Origin: Undaria pinnatifida
Taxonomy: Eukaryota; Sar; Phaeophyceae; Laminariales; Alariaceae
Assembly (NCBI GenBank): GCA_012845835.1
Contig: JABAKD010000014.1
Coordinates: 3,149,710-3,213,709 of the forward strand
DNA length: 64,000 bases
Direction: 5' to 3'
This document shows positions 11,361 through 23,300 of this stretch, piece by piece. The notes under the pieces are model-generated. The model was not told the DNA's origin, searched no databases, and saw only the letters and a program-made list of their open reading frames with translations. The stretch's first letter is position 1. Every line of letters begins with the position of its first letter. Position numbers and translations under genes: made by a program.

Positions 11361-14300
11361 ATGACCCAACGGCGTGGCGATACTACCGAACCAGCAGAGA
11401 ACAACCCTCCAGGTGACAGAGAAGGATCCCCACAAGCAGCCCTCAACGCGATGGACATTAACGCGACGGCGCAGAGCGGTTCGGCCGGCGCGTCGGGCTC
11501 GAATGCCTCCGGTCCTGGTGCATCTGCCTCTGAGGCAGGAGGAGGAGGAGGCGGAAGAGGGGGACTGTGGTGGACTGGGGGAGGAAGCAGCCCAAGACTC
11601 CCTCCGCCCCCAGGTGCCTTAGGCAGACCCTCCCCCACACTATCTGTACCTCTTCGGACAGAACCCGAGTTTCTGTGTTCCGGTCGGTGTTATCAGTACC
11701 AATACTGCGAGTGCTGTCGAGAGACAGAAAGTCTCCGCGTGTGATTGGAGTAGGATATGCCCTCATGGTCCCAATCGTAACTCAACCCCCGCTGGGCAGG
11801 GAGGGAGAGGGCGGGCAAGCAATGACTCCGGAGTGCTTTTGCCCGGCTCTAGATGTAGCTTAGCGTTCATCATCTGCCGCAAGCCCTCCTTATGTCTATG
11901 GCCTTCGTTACAGGCCTTCTTGGAAACCGCACCCCCTTGACTCGGCACTGCTATCCCGCGCTAACCCTGTCCATCTCCAGATATCTGTTTAGATAACGTT
12001 TTTAGGTACAAACTACTTGAAATTAGTATATGTTTTTGTTTCAGTAGTAACCCGCCCCCCCCCCCCCCACGTTGTTTGCAAAAAACGTACTTGAAATTAG
12101 TAGGTGATTTTTCTCAGTCGTAAACAAACCCTCTCCCCTCCTCATTTTGTCTCTTTATCCCAATGTTATTGGCAGATGGCGATACTCCCGTCAGCAGCGG
12201 CGGTGGCTTAGGCGGGGGTGGGGGCGCAGCTAGAGAGGATGGGGGGGGCAGCGCGGGGGAAGAGGAGAGGAGACGCTTCTGGAGGTCGGAGTATAATGCG
12301 AATGAGTTTGCTTCCGTGCGGCGCGCGAGCGAGAGGGTGAAGCTGAATCTCAGGTGGGACATAGGATGAACCTCCTGCTGTACGAGTAGAATCCTCGTTT
12401 TTTTTATGGACTTTGTATTTTGCTTTCGAAGTTGTCTCATATTAATGCGCATCGTGCCTCGATCGTTCTGTGGCAATTTTTTGAATTTTTGCGTCCTCTC
12501 TTTTTGGGGCAGATAATTTTTGAACCTTTGTTTTTGGAATCAAATCACTTGGAATTAGTGGGGTAAATATTTGTGTAGTCGCCAAACGGGTTCAGCCGAT
12601 TTTCGATTTGGGGACGCTACTTGAAAATAGAGTGGGATCCACCATGTCTGCAGTTAGTAACAGGACTGCTCTTTTTTTATCAGTTTCAACTATTCAATCG
12701 GTCGTACTCACAGCTGACGTTTTTCAATTTTTATAAAATCATTTTCCAATTCTTCAAAGTTTGCCCACAACTAGTTCTCTGCATATATACTTCTGCACTC
12801 GTGCTATACTTGTAAGCGTGTTGTGTTTTATCCCTAAATGGTATCCCCTATTCGCGTCATGGTCGTGAAAAAAACAGACTGCAGACCGCCTTAGCCAATC
12901 TCTGTCTTGCATGTCGGCCTAGACCCAACCCGACCCCAACCATAACCCTACCCCCTAACCCTAACCCCGTCCATTTAAGGGGCAGGAGCGGTCCCGCTTC
13001 TCCGCCGCGTGTTTCGTACCCGGTAGGCGTTTTTCCAAAAATTATCGGCGGGCCGAAAGGCAGGCAGGCCCCAGGCCCGAATCAATGAGATGTATGGTGT
13101 GCAGTCAATCATGTGCTGTTCACACCGATGATGCAAAAATAGGTGCTGCCCACCGCATGGGGAGTTTATTGCTATTATAGGAGGGGTTGACCCTTTAGAG
13201 CCCCAAAACCCCGCCCTGCTACACTAGTTCCAAATAAGTTGTCCCCCAAAACGGGTTTCCAGTTGTAAAAGGCGTTACGCATGAAACCTTTCCAGGACGG
13301 AAATGTACAGCCTGCTTTATTCTTTGTACTTAATAGAGAGCCCATCACTAGCGCTGTAGTGCCGGTGAGTGCCAGCCAAACAACGACACTACTCAACCAG
13401 CACTACTACCGAGCTGTTGTGTTGAGATTCCGGCGGTCCTTATATTCCCGTCAATCGTGGTAGGTGCTGTGGTGGTGGTGATGGTGCTGGTGCTGGTGCT
13501 AGTGCTGGTGGTGGTGGTGGTGGTGGTGGTGTTGGTACTGTTTGTTGCTGCTGCTGCCGTTGGTGTTGCTACTGCTTGTTGTTGCTGCTCCTGCCGTTGC
13601 TGCTGCTACTATGCGATGCTGCTGTTGGTGTTGCTGCTGATGCTGCTTTGCATCTGCTTTTGGTGCTGCTGCTACCATCTAAGGTACATGCCGGGCGACG
13701 TCAAGCCAACTAATTGAAAAGTGTCAGCCTCTCGCGCGCAATACTCCGGTTCATAACTGCCGTAATAACTCAAGTACGTAAAAGGGTCGTAAGAACTCGA
13801 TAACAAGCGGAATGCAGTCCCAGAGGGTCAGTAAAGGGTACACAGGAGTAGAATGTGTGGCATCACCTGGTGTGTTTCTTCAGTTCAGTAGCAGTAGTAG
13901 TAATAGTAGTCCCCCTATAGCGTCGGTATGTGCCAACCGATTATACCGGCACTACTCCGCGTAATATTAATGCCACTAATAGTATAGTACTGGTTGTCCC
14001 AATCTGTGCCAAGCGATTCGCAGGCGCTATTTTTTTTTTTCGTGCACACTCCTACTTTCCAGCTTCTGGACGAGCCGTGGTCACAGGTGTCGTCCCTTTT
14101 TCCGCCCGGTTCTTGCCTTCAATTTTTATCGCGCATAGGGTTCAGCAATCCCACTGCTCGTCGGTATTTCATCGAGTGTTGTTGCTAACTCACGCTACAT
14201 ATACGTATATATATATTTTTGCTCACACTTTTACTTTCCAGCTTCTGGACAAGCCGTGGTCACAGGTGTCGTTCCTTCTCCCCCCCGGTTCTTGCCTTCA

Positions 14301-17300
14301 ATTTTTATCGCGCATAGGGTTCAGCAATCCCACTGCTCGTCGATTTTTCATCGAGTGTTGCTAAATCACGCTCTCGCGCTTTCCGCAAGTCAGTTTATGC
14401 ACAAGAAAAAGTCCCAACGAATTTATACGAGTATGCTCTCGGCGGGGCTTGAACTCACGAAACTGACCTATACCAGGCTCGAGGATAAGCTGATACGCCA
14501 CCGGGGCGATCGGCATTGCTATATATGGTATAGCGGGCAAGCAGCGCTACTCCACCTGCATTATAGAGGGCCCACTACCCTACTGCTGTAGCTATAGGGT
14601 TAGGTGACCAGATGTAATATCATTAGTGCACTTTCGTTCCTTCGTTGTTTCTGCTTTTGTCTGCGCCCACTTCGTCGTCCGGATGAGGTACGAGTCAATC
14701 ATGATATCATACACGGCTGCGGCTGCTGTAGTCTACAAGTATGATGGCTGGTTTTGGTAGGTTGGTGGTGTGGCTTTGTGTTCCGAAGAAAACATGCCCG
14801 TTGTTGTTGCGATGCTGCGATCATACTGCTGCTGTGTTCCTCATATGAAACTCATCTTGCTGCCCACGTGCATCCAGAACAACTAGTGTCCGAGGTGATG
14901 CAACTAGCTCTGTGCTGTGGTCGCAAACTGCGAGACAGAGATACACATTGCAAGTACACATCAGCAAGGTGATTTGGCCATGCAATGAACCGCAATGAAC
15001 ATGCGGGCCGTGTGTCCCCGAGTTAACACAGGGCCAAGACTTTCATAGCAGGATACAGGCTGGTTCACGGAAAAGGAACAAATTTATGGTTTATTCCACG
15101 GCAAATGTCCACGCTGTTTTTTCAATTCAGACCGTGAAATTTTGCGCACGTCTTCTATGTGCCATTGCAAAGAATCTCACCTGTCTTTTTTTTTCTTTGT
15201 CTGATTTTTCGTCAGTCAAGATTTTTTGGAACATGTGGCCCACCTTAGACCAAATTTTTTCGGCGAAAAACAAGAAAAAGAACCCCCCGCCGGAGGTCTG
15301 GTCTCGGGATGGGTATGTAGAACACGTGCGCTGAAATTCAGGGTCTATCTCTCAAAAACGGCGTGGGCATTTCAATTTTTGTGCGTAAACATGAGTCAGG
15401 TACGTTGTTTCCTTCAAATTGCTTGGTTTTAGTGTAGGATCCAGTTTTTTCGTTAGATTCTGCTTAATGATTGAACACAGTGCAGGTAAGATCTTCGATT
15501 TTTTGCGCAAAAAATTCTACAGACATGCTATGGAGTATCTCCAAGGAGTTCGTGCAAAATGCGGCGCATTTTTTTTCTCGACTGCGCTTGGAAAAAGACT
15601 GAATGTTATTGAAGAATATGAAGGCCTGTCATTGGTCGATACGAGGTTTGCTCCTATTAATATAGACAGCCCGAGGCCGTTAAAAAGATAACTGGCCAAT
15701 GTCACTCTCTTCCATTGGTCATGGGGGTCACCATGATACCAAATTTTCACCCTTTGACTGGATATTGCGAGCGGCATTCGCCGGGGAGAGAATTTCGGAG
15801 TTTTTTTACGTGAACCAGCCTGTATCAGGGGCGGGTATAAGAATACGTGACCCACTGAAACCGTCGTAGCGTGTGTAATTAAAGAACAAGAAGCACCGAA
15901 GCGACTGCAGTCGAACACCGATTACCGACGACACCGTCGAAAAAGACTATTTAATAGACTACAGCGCTGGGGGGTTCCTATAGCACCAGTTGAATAGTGC
16001 CTCTCCTCTCTGTATAGTGCCGGTGAAATCGCATGGCAAATATGTAACTCATACCTGGTATATTAATAGTGACCCTGTTCCTATTATAAGTGCCGGTGCC
16101 CTAAATCGTGCCGGTATATTGTGCTGGCACATACCGGCACTCTTGGAAGCCGGTGTGCAATTAGACCAGTAAGCATAGCCATAAGCATATGGACTGGTGT
16201 ATTTCCATATAAGCAGCGGACACCATCACGATATCAGAGACATAATTTCATACATACATAGCGTTTGTCCCGTTTGTCTCGTACCAATGGTATTATTATA
16301 AAAAACGAAGATACACTCCAGCTGTGAGATCGAATATTTCGTCGAAACTCATCTTTGCAAGCTGTATGTGATACTCCGATCGCGCGTATTACGGGTTGTG
16401 TGTCCTCATTAAGGATATAGGTCGGCGACTCCCCTTGCAACTACAGTGTAGCTATCACGGTCAACAGGGTGATGTTAGTCAGTCTGTGCGCGGAAACTAT
16501 AAAACCCGTTTCTGAGGGGGACAAAATCTGACAGCTGTGGAAGGAAATGCATCAGTTTATCAAGTGAATCTTGTAAGTCGATGTATTATTGTACTGGTTG
16601 TGTACCGTACAGGTACTGCAGCAAAAATCTAATGCCCACGAAGAGGGACGGTGAGAGCCTGCTTGTTCAATGCTAGCACACCCCGGGAACAGCGTTTTGA
16701 AATTGAAAAGAACACATCACCGGGTGTTTTCTCATTCTCGTGACGTGCCAGTTTTGATGAGGCCACGTTTGAAACCCGGGGATGGCACCCGATAACCCCC
16801 TGACTTACTGCTAAAGCGGAAAACGGTTACCGGTTACCGGTAGCACACGCCATGGTAAAGTAGTGGTCTTTCTATAATGCCGATATGTGCCCGCCAGGAA
16901 CACCGACACTACAGCGGCTAACGGTACTACTCCGCACACTGACACTAATCGTTGTTCCCATCACAGGTGTCACATTTTCAAAGGCATTATACCGGGCAAC
17001 CAGCTCTATAGAGGGACCTCTTCTGTACCTCAAAGGCCGTGTCCCCTGTCTCCTTGGCTTCCGTGCTGCTGCCATCTTAACCTGAAACCTTTCTTGCCTC
17101 TAAATTGGTACCGTTTCTCCGGAACCCATAAGCATACTCGTATAGTCGAAACCTCCTTTCTTCGAGACCAGTATTCAAGGGTTTCTCGGGTATGTCCGGG
17201 CGGTTGTCAAGTCCATGTTTTTGTCTCTCCATCGAGTTTCCCACGTCAATCTGCCCCCACGGAGTTTCCGCGGTGGCTGCAGTATCGTAGTTTACGCGGT

Positions 17301-20300
17301 GGCTGCAGTATCGTGTGGCAACGCAAAATGAGACACCCCTTGGGATGAAAAAGAGCTGTTTTTTCATCCCATTCCAGGCACATAGGCACACATCTAGCGA
17401 AAATGGCGGCTTTGGGAAGATGTCGTGGAGATATTTCCATAATCGTTTGTTTTCAATCTCTCTCCTGTCGAGATAAGCCTCCTCGAAAACCGCCCGAGGG
17501 GGTGTTTCATTCGACGTCCTAGTAGTATGGGCAGCAATATAAGCATCGTTTACATTGGAATATATTGGGGAAACGTGGCTTAATTTGAACCCATACTGAT
17601 TATGCAGTATCATAATCCTTACACACGCGGTGTTCGGCTCTTTCTACGATGATAGAGGCGGCAGCAGTTTTCGTCGGAAACATTTTCGGAATGGCGGAGC
17701 ATCGCCGGAAAAGGTCATTCTCGTTTTTGCAACACGATTGTTTTGTATGCCTGGGCAACGGGTTTTGCTCATCGGATTGCATTTTCAGTTTGCTCAAAAT
17801 TAGTTTTTGCCTCAGAAGGCGTGTAGTGCTCCTCAAGCCACCACCACCCTCAGAAGGCAAAAAAGAGCCAGTGCACCTCTAACCTAGCATGTGTAATTGT
17901 CTGCAAGAGCGGCTCCTGTAAGGTGCGCGTTGCACACTCTGGTCTGATCTCAAGGTACGCACGGGTGGTGCTACCTTGTCTACGGCGACGCATGTTTTAT
18001 GATGCTGTGGTTGAATGATATCCACCCGCGGTGTGATAAGTTTGGAGTTCGGCACTGTTTGAGGCGTACTGCCGCAGGGGTGTAGCATTCAACGCATCCA
18101 CAGTTACCAGTTGGTTGTAGTTATCTGTAGTCTGTAGGCTATAATTTTCCCAACGCTGACTTCCGATTTCATTTCTATATCTTTTGGCGGATGTATTGCT
18201 TGCTTCAGCTATGATATATAGACCCTGGCATTAGCAGGGGAGCCATCGAACTGTACCACAGCAGGAGGATGGCACACGGAGACCTACGACCCGCGCGCAC
18301 ACCATCATCACGAGAGCATCGATCGTCTTTTTTCAGTTTTTTTTTACGAGGCAGTAGTACTACATGTTACTTACATCACTGATTTTTGTAGAGTTGATAG
18401 AGTTGTATACCCTTCATGGGGAACGACCCCCAGCAATTTCCAATGTTCAGGCACGGGCGTCGTAGCTGCGCTGCAACTTGTCAGATAACCCGGGAAGACG
18501 GGGCGATCATTGCCATTTATACGGTGGTTTTTGGTTTGATTGCTCTTTTTTCACTGCATGCCCGCGGGTCGTCAATCTGACAGCACTCCAGACATCAGGC
18601 GCGTTCGTCTGTCCTGACGATTACCGTGCGGTTCGTACGGTGCAGGCAGCCCAACCGCTGTAGTTTGTAGGCGCGAGTTGGTTAGTTGTGGGAACGGGGG
18701 AACTCTATGCCGTCGTTGAGTGGATACCCGCGGCCATGTGAGTTCAGTTTTCACATTGGATCATTCCATTTGTGCGCCTTCTTCGTATCGTGCGTTTTTA
18801 GGCGGGAAAGCGTAGTATTTCCCGGACGAATTTTTATTTGATTTGGTTTTTCACATCTTCCTAGGGCTCCAGCACCTTTGTGTGACCACCGACTCTAGAT
18901 GTTTGACAAGAGTTAATGTGAGAGAACAACAACAAAACAACAACATCCTTCACGAGGGTACGAGCTGGTCCGGCTGTAAAATTAATATTCATTGTTATGT
19001 CCATAACTTATCAACGCAGACGAAGCAGACCGCGATTCGCATATCCTGTTACTCGTGTGATCAATGCGCATCTGCACAATGCGAGCACGACCTGAGACAG
19101 TGAATTTCTTGCTCTTGTGCTGAATCCTAGACTAAACCCAAGTCGTTTGCGGGACGAAAAAATGAATATGAAACCGATTTTTTTCAAAAAAAAAGCGACG
19201 GGATTAGAAATTCAAAAATTGTGCATCTAGTTTCGAAGGGAGTCCTTCACACAAACAAACGGCACCAGCACCCAGCACGCACGCAGCGCCAGCATGTCGT
19301 CCAGCGGATCCGCCTGTAGAGAGTGGAAGAAGGCGGCTCTACCCTTCGTCTACGACCCCAGGTATAAGTTCTAAGACTTGGGTTGGCCACTCGCGTGAGG
19401 GAAGCTCGTACGCGTGCTCATGCGTACCTTTGTATCACCTTGTTGTACTGCCCTCCCAGCCTGCCGTCCGTTTCAGGTTCCACCGTAAATCGCGATTCCA
19501 CAGCCCAATTTATCGTTTTTTTGCCCAATTTTTTTTACACGTGATTCGCATCGCTTTCCTCTAGAGCTTCAAAGAGGCTCCTTTTTTTTTCGACTTTTTT
19601 TTTCATACTTTTCGGCCAAAATGTCGGCTGGATTTTTCTTGAAACGACCATATATGACGACCCCCCCCCCCCCCCCAAAAAAAAAAGGAGCCTCTTTGAA
19701 TCGTTTGGTTGTACCCTAAGGAAGCTCCATACGAATTTTCAGATCTCTAGTCGCAAAATTGAGCTGTGAAAACGCTGGCGAATACAGGGTTTTCAGCTCG
19801 GCCGGACCAGCTCGTATACACACCCGTAACACGCGCGATCGACGTATCACGCAGCTTTCAAAGCTGAATTTTGATCAAAAACCTTTTTGGTCGTTCTCAC
19901 GGCTGAAGTGCTTTTTTTCATTTTTTTAACATACACATATATATATATATTGATATCTTCTCATTATTCTTCTAGCCATCGATGCCATAGCTCCAACTCA
20001 TCTCCGCCCTCCTCCACCCTCCCCCCCCCCCCGTTCTTTTTTTTTTTCCCTTGCTCTCTTGCTCAAACGCCCCACCCAATATCGAAATCCGCCAGAGTAA
20101 CAAACACTTCCACGCCCTGAATATCGCCTCATTATCTTTTGAGAGCCGTCCATGCCGCTGCGGCAATTCCCATCCCCCCCCGCCCCCAACGCCCCCTCCT
20201 TCCCCACCACCTGCACCATCGCCTAGACCTAGCACCACGCGTATAGCAAACCCCTACATCTGTGCGACCTAAAGCCCCCCCCCCCCGCCACATTCCCCCC

Positions 20301-23300
20301 CCGTCCCCCACAAGAAGGATTTAAAGTTTCCACGCACAAATTGAGCTGCCCCACCTGTCCCTCCCCCCCTCCCGCCCCCCTTTTGATCAAAATCAGGCCC
20401 CCACGTCCTTCGAAACTCCGCCCTCCCCTCGCCGGTTATTCGACTTCCAGGATTTGCTTGATAAACTGATGCATTTCCTTCCACAGCTGTCAGATTTTGT
20501 CCCCCTCAGAAACGGGTTTTATAGTTTCCGCGCACAGACTGACTAACATCACCCTGTTGACCCTGATAGCTACACTGTAGTTCCAAGGGGAGCCGCCGAC
20601 CTATATCCTTAATGAGGACACACAACCCGTAATACGCGCGATCGGAGTATCACACACAGCTTGCAAAGATTAGTTTCGACAAAATATTCGATCTCACAGC
20701 TGGAGTGTATTTTAATTTTTTCATGTATAGATGCACCACTTTTTTTTTCCCCTCGGGGACATATTCTTGTACTCGAGAGTAGCTGGAGACTGTCCGGCGC
20801 CCACGGACTTGATGATGCGAGTTAATGCGAGAACGACAACAATCCAGTGAGTTGAAAATATGGTGAAGGCTGCCGGAGGATTACACACGCAAAGTAGTAC
20901 CGGTGCTGTTCCGGTGCGTTTTCATTCCAGTGGGTATCCTACCATTACGTATCATATATGATATTTATACCGGTTTGGTTGCTTTAGACGAGGCATGCAG
21001 GAAGTCCTCCTTTGGAAAATCGATAGTTCGACCCCCCCCTGCTCGCCGAGTTCAGGAGCGACGCCTCTGTTTTCGCCGGGGATCGCGAGGGCTGCAGTGG
21101 GCGGGGGGCGTGGCACAGTCGTGAGGCCCAGGGGGAGGATGGGTGGCGCCCGGGTGCAGGTGATGGCCGAATCGTGTACTTTAAACTATCAATCTAAGGA
21201 GACTACACAGCTCTATTATTATTACTACTACTACTACTACTACTACTACTATTAATACCACTTCTACTACTTCTTTTTTTTTTCTTCTTTTTTTTCGCAC
21301 ACATCTACTTCCCAGCTTCTGGACAAGCCGTGGTCACAGGTGTCGTCCCTTTCTCCCCCTGGTTCTTGCCTTCAATTTTTTCGCGCATAGGATTCAGCAA
21401 TCCCACTGCTCGACGATTTTTCATCGAGTGTTGCTAACTCACGCTCTCGCTCTTTCCGCTCGTCAATTTGTGCGCAAGAATCAGCCCCCGCGAATTTATA
21501 CGAGTATGCACTCGGGGGGGTTTGAACTCACGAAACCGACCTATACCAGACTCGAGGATAACCCGATATGCCACCGGGGCGACCGATACTCCACTATACT
21601 ACATTAGCGTAATTGTAATATAATAAGGATACAACAATAGACCTTCAGTGGGGCGAGCTTTTCCGTGTTTTTTTTCGTGCCACCGAGGTTGGACGGCAGG
21701 CCGCGTCTGGTTTCTATCGTATTACAAGTATGTATTATTTATATTTGCATGATTGCCTGGGTGGGGCGGCTCCGAGGCCTAAGGCCCTATGAAAGGATAT
21801 ATTTGTAGTTTTCTTACTGTTAATAGTCGTATTATAGTTTGATCGGCTCCGAGGGCTAAGGCCCTATGAAAGGATATTTGTAGTTTTCTTACTAATAATA
21901 GTCGTATTATAGTTTGATGGGGTCACAGCTGTCATATGCAGGGGGGGGGGGCGGGGGGGGCTCACAAGTTGAATATTATACTTTTTTAAGGTTTGTTGTT
22001 GCCGCCGTCTTTTTTGTTGTCGCGAATTGATCTGTGTTCTTTTTTGTTCGTAGAGTTGGTTCACCACCTCATCACACGGAAACTGCTTTGTGTCTTGCAT
22101 CTGGTGTATTTCTTTATTTTCCGGTCTCCATGTCGGAATAGATTAGTTATCATACATACTGTAGAATCGGTACATTTTTTCCCCGCTCGTTATCATACGT
22201 AGCTGTGTTCCTCATAAAATACGGCAGTACCGAGCGCCCCGGTTGTCTAGTTGTTAACCTCGAACTAAGGTTGGAGTCAGGGGTTCAAATCTCGGTATGC
22301 TTGATGAACATAGTAGGACGTATATCATGTAGATCGTAGAACTCAGATTACGCGTGTATACGGATGGATACCTCCAACGTCAGGCCTAAAAGAATCTGCC
22401 CCTTTTCGATATCATTTCCGAGACCCCTCTGTTCTCACAGAGGGTCGGTCCTGAATCTGGTATCCTGCCGGGATCTTCCGTCGTGCACCAGACTGAATAT
22501 CAGGGCACGGAACCAAGACCGAGAGGCGAGGCAAGTAAGGACGATAGCCTCCATGACCCCTCTTGGTTAGGCGAAGCTCTAGCCCCTCTCCTTGCTGAAC
22601 GAAGTAAAGAAAACGCCCAGCTACACCGGCCGTAACGGTGGCGACAAGGGATCAAGGCTCCAGGGATCTTCCGCCTTGACGTCTTCGCGACATCGGCCGT
22701 TCCGGGATAGAGGACCTTTTCATATTAGTGACCACCGTGGGAAAAAGTGAACACTATCCATTGGACGTGAGCCGCGGGTCAGCCGCGCGCAAGAGGCGCG
22801 CTCCACGCGCTAAGCAGTCGCCGCCGGACGTGACTGATGCACCCGAGCAACTCTCCGACAATGGCTTCGCCGCTTCGAGCGAGCCCGAGGAGGAAGCGGG
22901 GGACGAGGACCAGACCCGGGAAGACAAGGTATAAGATGCCGACAACCAGCGTGACGGCGACTCAGCTCAGGAGGGACTAGCGGCTGACCTCCTCGAAGCA
23001 GACGCGAGGAAGGCCTCCCGCACATTAACATTTCGACGATCCACGGCGGCGGCGTGTAATCGGCGGCAATGCAGCCCCCCAGCTTGGTGCGAATTAAGTT
23101 CGCCATGGTGACGCGGACCGGGTCTTCGTTCGGGAGGTCTGGGCTCACGTCTGCCTCGAGGTCAGCCGCTAGTCGACCCAAAGGCCGCCCGCACATGAAC
23201 ATTTCGACGATCCACGGCGGCGGCGTGGTATCGGCGGCAATGCAGCCCTCCAGCTTGGTGCGAAGGAAGTTCGCCATGGTGACGCGGGCCGGGTCTTCGT

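Noticed and set aside
18478-18663. Short plus-strand frames with a hydrophobic stretch (AIIAIYTVVFGLIALFSL)
   Set aside because: One isolated membrane-like segment with no clear splice sites, homologue or neighbouring exon. It is too little to call a gene.
22232-22302. Functional tRNA gene
   Set aside because: Only the anticodon stem and B box look right. Position 33 is not T, and the acceptor and T stems are poorly paired, so I kept it only as tRNA-like.
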